From positions 12,592,501-12,656,500 of the forward strand of contig JAZHRO010000024.1 in the NCBI GenBank assembly GCA_037157565.1: a stretch of 64,000 bases of DNA, given 5' to 3'. The DNA is from Thalassia testudinum (taxonomy: Eukaryota; Streptophyta; Magnoliopsida; Alismatales; Hydrocharitaceae). Each line of letters starts with the position of its first letter. Position 1 is the first letter of the stretch. The position numbers were made by a program, and so were the translations under genes. This document shows positions 1 to 11,870 of this stretch, piece after piece. The notes beneath the pieces are model-generated. The model did no database searches and was not told where the DNA came from. It saw only the letters and a program-made list of their open reading frames with translations.

Positions 1-1200
1 GAAGTGGAAGAACGGGAACGGGGCAGCACGTCGTCGTCGTCGCGAGATCCGCTTCCGAAAGGGGACGAAAAATTGACTTTATCTCGCAAGAAGAGTCATG
101 GGTGTGGGACAAGCTTCTCTTGAGCTTTGGAGAGGGAGAGAAGAGAAGGAAGGGATGAGAATTTCGTATGGAGGGGGTCTCCTTTCATAGTTGCAAGGAG
201 TGGGGGCATTTTGGTCATTCCAATTTTAAAAACATTAATTTAGGACCTTTAGTGACGGATAAAACCGTCGCTAAAGGTCTGAACATGGGCGTAGTGGGCG
301 GTGCGCGTGCGCCCGCTCGCCTTCCCTCACGTAATGCACGTGCACGTCCAGCTGATCTCAGCCGTCCGATCGCGAGATCGGACGGCTTAAGTCGCATCTT
401 CGCCTGCTCCTTTGCACGCCCGCCCGCGTACGATCTTGCGTGAGGCACGGGCATGCGATAGCGCATGGGCACTATCGAGCGCCCGCAGCCGCTCAATCAT
501 GATCCGACGCTCGCCCTCTCGCTCGCCCGCTCCTTGTGCTTCGAACACGCGCCTCCCGCTCGTGATAAAGCGTTCGCCCGCTGCACTGTGGAGGAGAGTT
601 GGTCGCGGAGATGATTTTAGCGATGCATGCTCATGGCCATTGGATCAAGATCCAACGGCCCAAATCGCACATCGAATTTTCTTTGGAGAGGCAACAGCAA
701 TCCTAAGGGCCGATTGGACGGCTGAGATGGCGCCACGTGGCGCTATCTTGGCCGTCCATCTTCTAGAAGATGTAGATGGTGCCACAGGTATCGGATTGAG
801 TCGATTTTCACGTCGTTAGGCTGCAATCATCGATCTGAATCCATCCGTGTGGTCAGATTTGTTATTTAAAGTGCGGATTCACACCATTTGGCCCTTGATC
901 TTCTAGGATTCCCCGGTCACTATCTGATGTTACAGATGTCTGATTAGGGCGATCTTGGAGTCGTTGAACTCCAATCGTTGCCTTGATCACATCTGTATGA
1001 TTGGATCTTTGATCCGAGGTCCCAATAAAAAATTTACCCTGTCCATGAACATAAAAGGAGACAATTAACCTCCATTTTATTCAAACTACTCTAAATGCAA
1101 GATAATGCATGTTATGCAATAGTTACAGTATGCAATGCAATCCTATGCTTAAGAACATGCATAAATAGACATCTTAAGTAGTGTAAACATGTTTACATCA
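1..1200 (-). repeat. 3' LTR of element E (cut by the window edge)
   Basis: On the minus strand the LTR starts at 1200 with TGATGTAAACATGTTTACA, next to a GGGGGTA tract. It runs to position 1, which corresponds to about LTR position 1200 of the 1764-bp array LTR. It keeps the array's U3 inverted repeats: the CACGTG-centred palindrome (725-746, one mismatch), the TTGGATC/GATCCAA arms (about 634-656), the GTCCGATC/GATCGGAC arms (about 360-387) and the CTTTAG/CTAAAG hairpin (about 245-275). A TATA-like element lies near 185-195. This copy proves that the family's LTR starts with TGATG. Confidence 0.8.
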
Positions 1201-2431
1201 TACCCCCATGCCTATCCTTTGCTAATCCCTAGCAAAAACTATATGCTATTTATAAAGGAAATAGGTTGGATTATTTGGGCTTGAGTTATTTTCAAACACT
1301 AAGAAAATGTCTACCTAAGATTTGAACTTTCAAAGACACAATAGTGCCCGAGTATCTACCAAAGTGCAGACCGCCTCAAGCCCTCGCCTTATTCAAAGAA
1401 AATTTTCTTTTTCTCTCTTTCCTCTTTTCTAATTTTTTTGGATTTTCAAGTTTTAGGGTTTAAGAGTGGCTTTCTACGGCCATTCAACTCACCCAAGATT
1501 TGATGAGAACCCTAAGTTCTAAGCATCTTATTGTGAATGTGATAGACTCGTTGACCGGCAGTTAAAACGGACTTCAGATTTCTACGCCTCTAGGTGACCT
1601 AAGAAAGAATTCTGCCTAAAGGTGTATCTTTACAACTGGTAGCTTTCTTCCTACTTTTACTTTTTTATGGGGTCAACACAAGGGTGAATCCAGTGTATAT
1701 CTCCTCGATTTATTCTACTTCTTCGCTTCTTCCTAAGTGTTTTGGGAATTTTTAGTGCATTTATTGAGTTGGGTTATGGACAACCGGTCGATAAGCTGTT
1801 ATCACCGACAACTTGCCAGCCATACTCGTGCAGCGAAGTGTGGCTTATTTCTTTTTTTCTTTTCTTTTTGATTTTCCTTTTCTCTTTTTAGGTAGGTGGC
1901 TTCCCTGGTCTAAGATTTACCTAAAGGCAGTAAAAAGAGAAAGGTCCAGTGACTGGGCTTTGGTCAACCTACCTATAGGCTGTTACCCATGATAACTTGC
2001 CAGTCATATCACCCTAGAAGGTTCATTAGTTACCCAATTTCTGTTAAAATCGCCGAACAACAAGTCAGTGAAAAAATAGTGTGTAGATGCTTAAAACTCA
2101 AAAATTCCCTCAAATTAGAGGACGGGTTAATAAGTCGTGTACTTATCACCCAAACTTATTTACTTCAATTAAAATAGAATTCAGGTTGGCAATGACTCGA
2201 AAAACAAATCCACATTTTAATGAATACACAGGCTGATTAAGTCTGAAGACCTGAAGGGTCTTTATGTTCAAATCATAATGTAGTATTTCCTAAGATTGAA
2301 AATTTTCTTAAACCCAAGTTCTCTTTCCTAATTTCAATTTTTTTTTTAATAAAATAAAATAAATCTATGAAGCTGACGAATAAATTCAGAGATGAATATC
2401 CACCCCCTCATGCCTATCTAATGCAATGTCC
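1201..2431 (-). other. 3' untranslated region of element E with two polypurine-like tracts
   Basis: The LTR-proximal PPT (minus strand, 1203-1219) sits beside a stem-loop with arms CTTTGCTA (1217-1224) and TAGCAAAA (1230-1237). A second purine tract occurs at 2403-2438 as ATGAGGACATTGCAT followed by an interrupted G run. The two tracts are about 1.2 kb apart, as in the array, A and C. Two diverged copies of a GGCAAGTT...AACAGC motif lie near 1790-1835 and 1960-2010. No ORF is conserved here. Confidence 0.65.
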
Positions 2432-4158
2432 TCATTGTATTAAAAAACATAAAATAGAGTAGAATAGAGTAGAAAGCACCTAAATTGCGTGAATGTCAGG
2501 TCCGCTCCGAGATGAAAACTAAAAAAAGCTGTATACGTGTTGAATTTAGTGCCTTCAGCTAGGCACCCTATACAAAGAAGAGAAATAAAGAATTCACAGG
2601 TGCAGGTCAGAATCAGAATAAACAGAAGAAACCTCTGACCTGTCAGTAAAGGTCCACAAATGTGGACCAAATTGTGGTGTAGACCCATACCCCATAATCG
2701 AGAATATCTCGGGTTTTGGACAAAAATTACCCAAAACCTAAAATCAGAATGCAAGCGGCGTCGGGCCTGCGATTTATGAGGATGCAACCTAAGACCAAAA
2801 AGTCAGGTTACAGAGAATTTAAACTCAAAAGGATAATCATTGAATGTGTGCTTGGGTTTGACATCCTCAAAACAAATGTCGTAAGGGTCCTGGTTTGATG
2901 GTTTTAGCTTAATAGGAACCCTTCGACTCAGTCTTCTACTTCCTTCGCATTCAGCATGCTGAAATCTCCAAGTCTAAATGATGTGGCTAAATCAGATTTG
3001 ACTTGGGTCTAATTATCTTAGAAACAGAATCATCGATAAGCTCAACGGGGTGTAACTGACAATCAAGGCATTGGATTGAATCCTCCAAAAAATGCGATTC
3101 TGGATCTGTAATGTGAGCCCTAATAAGTTCAATTTCCTCAATTGTTGGGCTATCAAATGATCTATCAGATTCCTCGGACCCAATCGTCTCACAGAAATCA
3201 TATTCTGTAAACTCGCGTGAGACTTCGCAACGTGAATCTTCACCATCAGAATCAAAGAAATCAAAATTCGTATTAATGTATGTCTCAAAATCATCCATCA
3301 CTTTCTGGTCCATGGAGACATACGTTTCCTCGTACCCCAAATCAGGGATCTCAGGTGAAGAAATCAAATCTTCCTTAATTGGTTGCTCTAATTCAATCTG
3401 GTTAACCTTGTAACATGTGTCCCCCCAACAGGTGCCTGAGCGGGTTCTGACATTAGCTCTCTTGAGGGGAGTTCATCCTGGGAATCATCCCATGATTGAA
3501 TCAAAGCGATCACAAATCTCATCCTCAATTTCGCTAACTTCCCAAGTAGAAACTCACCCGGGTTCTTATCCTTAACATCCTGGAGCCAATCCAACAAATA
3601 CTTGTTCAAATCATCAATCATTTCAATCAGAGGCTCTAATCTCTCGATGCAAGGTATTGGCTGAACTTCTAAAGATTGTATGATATTCCTCAAGTTAGCC
3701 AGAACCTTATCTTGAACCTGGTTACCCTGAACCAAATGAGTTGGTTCAGGGCTGGGCGAGTTTGGGATCAATGCAGAGGAGTTAACGAATTGAGATTCAT
3801 TAAACTCTTCCTGATAATAGGTCATTTTAGATTGTTCGAAAGGTGGTGATGACCTAAAGGCAGTGTAATCAGAGGATGGGTAAGGATCAGTGTATCCTTC
3901 TTGATTATAGATCGTATTAGGTTGTTCATGAAAGGTTGACGATCTATAATCGATGTGGCTCTGAGAAGGATAAAAATCAAAATCAAAGTGTTTAGGGTTA
4001 AACCCTAAACATGGAGGTCTGGAACTATATCCCTAATCCGAGTTATCCCAACTAACTGATGGTTGATTATAGTACGAATCAGGATAATCGTCATGTTGAG
4101 GATAATTCAAAACAGAAGGGAAAGAGCGGGAATGCCATTAATATGTGGAAGGATTCAT
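2432..4158 (-). pseudogene. Broken copy of the array's 597-aa unknown ORF
   Basis: The ATG is at 4158 on the minus strand. Three frames carry pieces: 3825-3388 (145 aa, the best conserved part), 3367-2987 (acidic middle) and 2787-2440 (C-terminal). The first break is a 1-nt loss in a G run near 3421, where six G stand for seven in the array. A stop follows at 2987, and about 90 bp are missing near 2955. Over 240 nt aligned by eye (3720-3481), 13 substitutions separate it from the array ORF: nine synonymous and four replacement (S/Y, V/I, N/D, N/D). That suggests purifying selection before this copy decayed. No known domain is recognised. Confidence 0.75.
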
Positions 4159-4160
4159 GA

Positions 4161-5208
4161 TAAACGGAGCTCGCTGGATGCTTGGCTGGAGGAGAAGAGA
4201 AGAAATTGGAGGGTTGTCTCCGGCCAAACCAAGCTGAGGATGGACGGGAGAACTTGGGGTGTCTTTTATAGTCATAGGTAGAGGACCTTGTGCTTGGAAG
4301 GCAAGCTTCCAAGCACGGCAACCTCACTAGACTTGGAAGGTCGAGAGATACCCATATCTCTCATGCGTTCGCATGAGAGAATAGGTGGGAATCAAATCGC
4401 CTAATTGGGTTCACACGGTCGGGAATTCCTCAGAGAATCTCCCTTTTAAATTTGAGAGGGATTCTCTGAGGAATCAAGGTGATATCCCTCTTGAATCCTC
4501 GTCGGAGTAGGATTCCTCCACTGTAATGGCGGAGGGACCTAATTGCAAAGAGTGGCGAGGAAGATAAGGGGGTCTTTGCAAGGTTTTCAAAAGCTAGGGG
4601 TCTAAAAGTAATTGTGTTGGACTGTTTTGCAAAGTAGGTCAAGGTGAACTCCCCCTAGGTCCAAATTTTGGTATAAACCTAATTTGGACCTAAGGAATCC
4701 AATGGTGAAGTTTGATTTTATGTTTGACCACGTTTGATTGGGCATTTTACATAAAAACTCAATTTAGGGTAAATATCTGACTAGGACCCCTACTTAGGTC
4801 AAAATAGGTTCCAAAGGTCAAATTGAAGGTTCTAAACCCTAGGGGATATTTTTCCATGAATTTTGGAGGGTTTAGTTGAATTTTATCCTGACCAGAACCT
4901 TGTTGAATTAAGTAGATTTGTTTTAGGGTTAGAGGATGTTATTTAATTCTCAGATCTCACATTAACCCTTTTCTGATTGAACCATCCCACTTTTTATCTT
5001 GTTAGGACCAATTGACCCATGTTTAACCCCTGAGAAATCATGTTGTAAAAAAATAATGGTAAAATTATAATTTTACCCTTTGTTTCTTGCTTTTCTCTCA
5101 GAATAGTTATTACTTGAATTAGGCCCTTCATTTGGTTATGTAGGAGCTTTTTTTCTCTTTTTTAGGTCAAAATGAGCCAGTTAGGGCTCATGATGGTGTT
5201 CCCATCAA
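4161..5208 (-). repeat. X1: truncated LTR-like repeat, about 85-90% like 25480-26508
   Basis: This unit matches the right part of X2 in the same orientation. Both copies end at the same base on the right. On the minus strand they begin TGATGGG, the TGAT start seen in the other Athila-like LTRs here. A TATA-like TATAAAAG lies at 4263-4270 (minus), matching the one in X2 at 25562-25570. Two strong inverted repeats are visible: TGCTTGGAAG/CTTCCAAGCA (4292-4316) and ATTCCTCAGAGAATC against GGATTCTCTGAGGAAT (about 4425-4475). The left end is cut at 4160/4161. It may be the 3' LTR of the same element as X2 or an independent partial LTR. No gene is seen in it. Confidence 0.55.
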
Positions 5209-7700
5209 TAGACCTATACTGTGACGTTTCCCCACCCCTCCCCTTACCCATATCTTCTCCTGACCAGACTTCTGACGAGGTTTTCTCTACTTCCCACACC
5301 TTGTTGTCTGAGTCATATCCGGGCTACTCACCGCCAGTCTACACTCTTGAAGACAAGATTGCCCTTTCTTTCCAGCCAAATCAAGCGGAAATGCTTCTCC
5401 ACACTTGGACCTTGAGCCCAAATGCTGATCACCGGGGCTCTCCTTCCTTGGATCCATCAATCCAAGATGCCCCTCTTCTTGGCCAATCTAAGGATCAACT
5501 TCTTTCTCCTGCCCTTCTTTCTCTTGCCCTTCTTTCTCCTGATCCTCTTGGGGCACTCTCATCCCAAGAAATGCCAGATCTTTCACCATCTATTCCCGAG
5601 CTGAAAGCGCTGCCTGACAAGCTTAAATATGCTTTTTTGGGACCAAATGAAATGCTCCCCATAATTATTAGTTCAAAACTGACCAGGGAGCAAGAGTGCA
5701 AGCTAATGAAGGTCCTCATGGAACACAAGGCAGCCATAAGATGGTCCTCTAAATTAACTAGCATTAGCCCCTCCTACCACACTCACCGTATATACACGGA
5801 GGAGGAGACTTGACCTTCCCGCAAGATGCAGCGATGTCTCAACCCTAACATGCGGGAAGTCGTTAAAAGGAAATTATTAAGTGGCTAAATGCGGGTATAA
5901 TCTACCTGATTAGTGACAGCCCCTGGGTGAGCCCGATTCATGTCATGTCCAAAAAGGCGGGACTCACCATCCATGTCAATGACAGGGGCAAATCCATCCC
6001 TACATGCACTCCTACATCTTGAAGAGTGTGTGTAGATTATAGGAAACTAAATGCTGCAACAAAGAAAGATCATTTTCCGCTACCTTTTATTGACCAAATC
6101 CTGGAGCAGTTAGGGGGAAATAAAATTTTCTGCTTCTCGGATGAATTCTCTGGATATAACCAAGTGGCTATTGACCCCCGGGATTAAGAGAAAATCACCT
6201 CCACCTGCCCCTTTGGCACCTTTGCATTTAGAAGGAGGCCATTTGAACTGTGTAACACGTTAGCAACTTTCCAGAGATGTATGCTGGCAATATTTCACGA
6301 TATGGTGGGTGATTTTCTTGAGGTCTTCATGGACGACTTTTCGATCTTCGGACCCTCATTTGATGATTGTCTAACCAACCTGACTCCTCAGAGGATGTAT
6401 TGATGTGAACCTCGTGCTTTCTTGAGAGAAAAGTCATTTTATGGTACACAAAGGGATTGTTCTAGGTCACATCATCTCTGAACGGGGTATTGAGGTAGAC
6501 AAAGCTAAGCTAGAGGTGATTGCAGATTTACTTATGCCTAGCTCTGTCCGACAAATCCTCTCCTTTGTAGGACACGTCAGTTTCTATAGGAGATTCATCA
6601 AAGACTTCTCCAAGATTTCTAGACCTTTAACTCATCTCCTTTCAACTGATGTACCCTTTGATATGGGCCCCGACTGTATACAAGCATTCATGCAGCAACG
6701 TGAGGCTGTCACCAAGGCCCCTGTTCTCCAGCCACTTGATTGGTCCCTCAACTTTGAACTCATATGTGATGCTTCTGACCTTGCAATCGGAGCCATCCTA
6801 GGACAAAGATGCGATAGACACCCCTTTGTGGTGTACTACGCCAGTAAGGCGTTGGACGAGGCCCAACGTAATTATACGACTACTGAGAAAGACCTACTGG
6901 CGGTCGTCTTTGGGCTGGCAAAATTCCGCTCTGACCTTCTGGGCTCTCATGTTACTGTATTCACTGACCACGCGGCCATTAGTCATCTCATGCACAAGAA
7001 GGATGCCAAGCCTAAATTGATTCGTTGGATTCTTTTGCTCCAAGAATTTAACCTTGAGATATGCGATAAGGCCAGAGCTTAGAATGTTGTTGCTGATCAT
7101 CTCTTGAGACTGGACCCTGACCACATTGGACTTACCTTATCGATTAATGAGGTTTTTCCCGATGAGCACCTACTTGCGATTAATGTGGCAAGTGGACCTT
7201 GGTATGCCGACATTGCCAATTACCTTACTTCTGGCTCCCTTCCACGTGGCTGGCCTAAAAATCAACGCGAGCGTCTCATCGTAGAAGCAAAGTATTATTT
7301 TTGGGATAATCCACTACTTTTTCGAGTAGGTGTTGATCAAATCATTCGTCGTTGTATTCCTAATAGCGAGGTCCCCAGTGTGGTATCCTTCTGTCACGAT
7401 TAAGCCTGCGGAGGCCATTTCTCTGGGAGGAAAACTGCAGCCAAGGTGTTGCAGTGTGGTTTCTTTTGGCCCTCCCTTCACCAGGATGCACACAATTATG
7501 CTAAACAGTGCACTAGGTGCTAGTCGCTATGGTCAATGACACGTCGTGACATGATACCCTTGCAACCCATCCTAGCTGTTGAAATCTTTGATATTTGGGG
7601 AATCGATTTCATGGGTCCCTTTGCTCCTTCCAACGGCTTCGAGTACATCCTCATTGCCGTTGATTATGTTTCAAAATAGATCGAGGCTATTCCCACGCAC
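5209..7700 (+). pseudogene. pol: Element A pol, first part: linker, reverse transcriptase, RNase H, integrase N-terminus
   Basis: About 5571-5810 encodes the segment before RT, including ALPDKLKYAFLG and LTREQE. RT follows to about 6640 in several frames, with the active site read as FMDDFS near 6330. The segment 6441-7082 is open and carries the RT thumb ([23 protein letters not shown]) and RNase H (CDASD, a conserved E in DLLAVVF, FTDH). A TAG at 7081 (expected Lys) precedes NVVADHL. Then 7104-7403 reads PWYADI and the first His of the zinc finger (SFCHD). Further stops follow before the core starts near 7595 (DIWGIDFMGPF). The segment ends where B is inserted. The element could not encode active enzymes. 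Confidence 0.85.
7696..7700. repeat. Left TSD of element B (CGCAC)
   Basis: The five bases before the TGTTAC start of the B 5' LTR read CGCAC. The five after its 3' LTR (18052-18056) read CGCGC, giving four of five matches. Removing B and one TSD restores continuous integrase codons in element A, so the pair is accepted despite the mismatch. Confidence 0.7.
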
Positions 7701-10378
7701 TGTTACAAACGCATTCCAAGAAAATTTTTTAAGACGTCTGGGAGGTGGCCCAGACGTCTGACCAGACGTCTGGAACCCCTTCCAGACGTCTGGGATTTAT
7801 TCTCTGTGGCGTGCGGGGCTGCGTCTACCCGCAGGCGCGCGAAGACCTGCAACCACCGCACCTCCCCCTTTTTCCCTCTCTCCTCCTACAGGTGCAAGCT
7901 GCGCTCTCTCTCTCTCCCCGCGTGGCCATATAAGGCCCTCACCCTCTCCCTCACTCTCATCCCCTCCGCTTCCTTCTTCTTCTTCCAGCCGGTGCGAGAG
8001 TGCGAGCGCGAGCGAGCGGCGGCAGCGGCAGCCGCGGCGAGTTGCGGGAGGAGGTGTTGCGCGAGGGAGGAGACGCTCGACCGTGAGGGCTCGAGCTTGC
8101 CGGGGAAGCTAGAGCCGACCGGCGGGGGAGCAGCGGGCGTGGAGTGACGCGGGAGGGCTGCTGCAGCTCGAGCAGCAGGTGGACGAGGTGCGGCGCAGCC
8201 GTGCGTCGCGGGTGGAGAGCGAGTCGAGCTCAGATTCTGGAAATTTTTCCAGAATCAGACGTCTGGGCTTCCAACCAGACGACTGTGAAGTCGTCTGGAA
8301 GACTGTCCAGACGTCTGGCAAGTAAGTTATTTTCGTCCTTCTTCCTGTTCTGCGACCCGTCGTACTGAGAGCGAGGAGTGGATGCGTGCAGGTTCTGAGA
8401 CTCGCCATCCAACGAGAATCGAACGTCTGGCCGCAGTGCCAGACGACGTGAAGGACTTCCAGACGTCCAGGGTGACCATCGGACGTCTGGGACTAAGCCA
8501 GACGCCCCCGCAGGCTTCCAGACGTCTGAGGGATTACACGTCTGGGACTAAGCCAGACGCCCCCGCAGGCCTCTAGACCTCTGGACCACCTTTTAAGACG
8601 TCTGGAAGAGGTTCCAGACGTCAGAGTTTGGACTGTTTCGTCGTTTTCGACCCGTTAAGGGCCCGTTCGGAGTCCGTTTTCCGCGTTTCGAGTTGCATTC
8701 TTTTCGGAATAAAATCCTCTACCCGTCTACAGTAATTATATACTGTTCTGAGAAACTCCTTGTGCTTGATCCTTGTGATAGGACCCCATTCCATTGCAGT
8801 CCCGGGGGTTGCGGAGGCGCGCGGGATTTCCGACCATGCCCCCAGTACTTCCGTTGTAGCTGGTAGAGTGGCTTTAAAATTATTACCATAATTTGTTACA
8901 ATTATGGGACAATTAATAGAACCTAGGGCATTGCATGAATCCTAGGAATGAGAAACCAGATTGAATGATAGATCCTAGGGTACGGCATGAATCCTAGGAC
9001 TGGAAAACTAGTGAAATGAATATAGATATTGCAGTCTTGGAAACTGTGGAAAGGAAATAATAGCTGCCTGTAAATTGATTTAACAGTTGCCTGTTATGAA
9101 TAAATGAACATGATTGATAATATGGGTTGTATGAACGTGAAACTGAAAGGGGTGAAACCTGAATGTGCTGAGTTAAAAGAGCTGGAACCCTACGGGGAAT
9201 TAGGAGTAGAACTCCTGGAAAGAGAATGAAATGGAACTGAGAAAGAAAGACGTGGAAGTGTGTTGTCTCTTGGGTACGTAGTACCAGGGGAAGCACCTGT
9301 TACCTGCTTAGTGCAGAGCGGAGCTAGCCGCCCCAGGGACCCGAGGTTAGGTCTGGCCACTTTGTACCGACTTGCTGGCCCTCGTGTACGCAGTACCGAG
9401 GAGAGCTACTAGTGTAGAGTGAGTACTAGCTACCCCACGGGCCCCAGGGTGCTACTAGCTCACCTACACCGACTTGTTAGGCCCACTGGGCGAACCAGGG
9501 TAGTCAGGCGAGGGTGCGCAGACTGTGGAGGGGCAAGACCCCTGTTTGGTTACTGTGGAGGGGTTGGACCCCTGTTACTGAGAGGGCTCTGCCTTATACT
9601 GGTTCCGTGCTGTGCTTTGGGGCGCACCCGTTAACGGAAATGACTGACCGCGTGCCAGTGTGTGGTAGCTACCCGTGCATTTACCGCGCGTGCCGTAGTC
9701 ACCGTTACGTCTGTCAGTGACCTTGGGGTGGTTGACTGAGAGTAGGATCACCATAGGGGACTCTTCTGGCCAGGAGAGAACCACGTGTTACTTCCACTTT
9801 TCGAAAACGACTGCAATCAAGATCGTTCCCACGAGGAGCATCCGAGATCAAGTGAAGGATCTGAGAAATAGATAAATTGTAAAACAATAGAAAGACGTAA
9901 ATAAAGGAAGAAAGAAGATAAAACAGTTACTGTACACTTTACTGCTTATTTAGTTTTAGCTGCCACTCTACTCAGCGTTTCGCTGACGTGTTACACTCGT
10001 TACTTTTCAGGACCAGGTGTTGAGCAGCCAGGGTCAGCGGCTGCAGAGGACGTTGGGCCGAGTAGGGTCCAGTAGAGTTACCACTGTTCTTTTGTGCCCT
10101 TTTTGTTCCACTGTAGTAGTAGGTCTTGTTACTCTCTGTACTTTTCTTTAATTGTAGTTCATGTTATGTTAAATGTTGTTCTACTGTTGTGGTGGTACAT
10201 GCTGTAGTAGTTCCTTTTCTTACTGTTGTATTTTTGTTACTGCTAGTTATATTCATGCTGAATGTGGTTTATTTTACTCTTCTTTTGGTTACTTCCTCGT
10301 TGGACGACTAGGTCTTGGGATTAGTCGAGTCGGTCCGATTCTCGTGTCTCATAGGGACTCAGGAATCGGGTCGTTACA
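7701..10378 (+). repeat. 5' LTR of element B
   Basis: The LTR starts TGTTACAAACG and ends GTCGTTACA. Its first 900 bp hold eight exact AGACGTCT octamers (hand count), mostly within CCAGACGTCTGG-like palindromes. A TATA-like TATAAGG lies at 7929-7935, followed by a CT-rich stretch, so transcription probably starts near 7960. Near 8919-9010 a unit containing GCATGAATCCTAGGA occurs twice. A 31-bp segment at about 8486-8517 is repeated at about 8541-8572, which the 3' LTR lacks. Small ORFs inside are not conserved and are ignored. Confidence 0.9.
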
Positions 10379-10381
10379 AGA

Positions 10382-10393
10382 TGGTATCAGAGC
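10382..10393 (+). other. Element B primer-binding site (tRNA-iMet)
   Basis: TGGTATCAGAGC begins three bases after the LTR end. It is complementary to the 3' end of plant initiator methionine tRNA and is the standard primer site of chromoviruses. Confidence 0.93.
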
Positions 10394-10560
10394 AATGTCG
10401 TCCCGAGAAGTAAATCAACTGACTGGAAAATAACCAATTCACATGTCTATAACTAGAGTAGCCACCACAACATATCTTTTGACATGAGCTCTTAGACGTT
10501 TTCGTTAGGTATCGTTCCATATTGACGTGTTTCATTTTGTTTCGCGTCTCCTTGCAGGAG

Positions 10561-11870
10561 ATGCCTCGTCACGGGACTGGCGAGACGGGACGCAGGCGCG
10601 ACCGAGGGCGAGGTCGGCGAGGTGGGTGTGCCGTTGCCGACGCCTCAGTGGACCAACCACTACTCCCTGGCATCCAGGCCCAGGACCTCGCCCAGCTGAT
10701 ATGGGACATTGTGCAAGAGGAGCTCCACCCACCGCCCCGAGCGCCTCACCCTGGGGCTGCGGAGGGGGAGTCCTCTGTGGGACCACACGACAGACGCGGC
10801 GCTGGACACTGGGGAGGGGATGGGCCGCTGCAGCCCCCACCTTCCTCCGACACTTCTGTGCACGAGGCACCTTTGCCTGGAGGTGCACCAGCATCCCCAC
10901 TGCAACACCACTCCAAGCTCTTCGGGCAGTTCCGAAAGCTGAAGCCCCCCTCCTTCAAGGGGGATGAGGACCCGACCGAGGCAGAGGACTGGCTCGAGCA
11001 ACTGGAGAAGATTTTCGACACCCTTCGCCCCCCGGTGGAGTGCCGTGTGGCCTTTGCCACGTACCAGCTGGAGAGTGCGCACACAGGTGGTGAAGGGTGG
11101 TCAGGGGACAGGAGAGAGACGAGCCAACCTGGGATCGGTTCGTCACCCTCTTCTGCGAGCAGTGCTTTCCCCAGACGTGGCAGGACCAGAGGAGGCGAGA
11201 GTTCCACACTCTCCACCAAGGGACAATGACCGTGAGCGCGTACCGCACGCATTTCCTGGAGTTGTGCCGCTTTGCAGCGACAGCGGTAGCCACTGAGGAG
11301 GAGTGCCTTTGGAGGTTCACCGAGGGGCTCCGGCCTGCGATTTGGGGGTATGTCAAACCCCTGAAGCTGCCTACGTTTTCGAGGGTGGTGGAGGCAGCCA
11401 TGACTTACGAGGAGACCAACCCGTCCGCGCGAGACACTGACAGCGGGCGGAAGAGGCCCTTTCAGCCGGACTTTTCACAGGGCCAGCGAGAGAGGAGACA
11501 CGTGGCGTCCGCAGGAGAGCCGTCACATTTTGTAGGGCCATCCGTGGCCTTTGGGGCCCTCGACAGGGGCCAGTCGCCAGCACCGGACCCCCGCCCAGCC
11601 GACAACAGGGACCCACTGAGGGCGGGAGTCGGGTTCCCCTCTGTTACCAGTGTGGCCAGCTGGGCCACATCAGGAGGGACTACCCGTCTAGGGCAGGAGG
11701 TCAGCGGACACTTCCCGTGCAGAGCACTGGAGGGTGCGCAGGAGGCCGCGGTTCCCAGGCGCGAGGAGGAGGACAGCAGTCACGAGGAGGGTACCGGCCA
11801 GCACCTACCCGTCCGACGCAGAGTGTGGCTGCTTCGTCCGCACCTAGAGCTGAGGGGTGTATCAACGCCC
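10561..11870 (+). pseudogene. gag: Element B gag (frameshifted)
   Basis: The ATG at 10561 opens MPRHGTGETG with an Arg/Gly-rich start, as in element D. The capsid region includes [14 protein letters not shown] and WLEQLEKIF. One G is missing near 11073 relative to D (GTGCGCAC for GTGCGGCAC). A second G is missing in the run near 11555. Reading therefore passes through three frames. The zinc knuckle at about 11642 reads CYQCGQLGHIRRDY: the last Cys of CCHC is Tyr, while D keeps Cys. The capsid would be non-functional. Confidence 0.88.

Larger units (their letters stand above)
1..4160 (-). mobile_element. Element E: old, 5'-truncated copy of the array's non-autonomous Athila-like family
   Basis: Read on the minus strand, this stretch matches the repeat unit of the array at 29858-55628: most of a 3' LTR (1-1200), the 3' untranslated region (1201-2431) and most of the unit ORF (2432-4158). 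Many substitutions, several small indels and a deletion of roughly 90 bp near 2955 separate it from the array, so it is a much older insertion. The match ends abruptly at 4160, two bases beyond the ORF start codon, where unrelated repeat X1 begins. The element is therefore truncated, with its leader, PBS and 5' LTR lost. The left end runs off the window. Its value is comparative: it shows which parts of the array unit are conserved. Confidence 0.85.

Noticed and set aside
8109..8576. Possible gene in the GC-rich U3/R of the Tekay LTRs (60-115-codon frames)
   Set aside because: Frames are not kept between B and D LTRs, and their translations mirror the AGACGTCT repeats.
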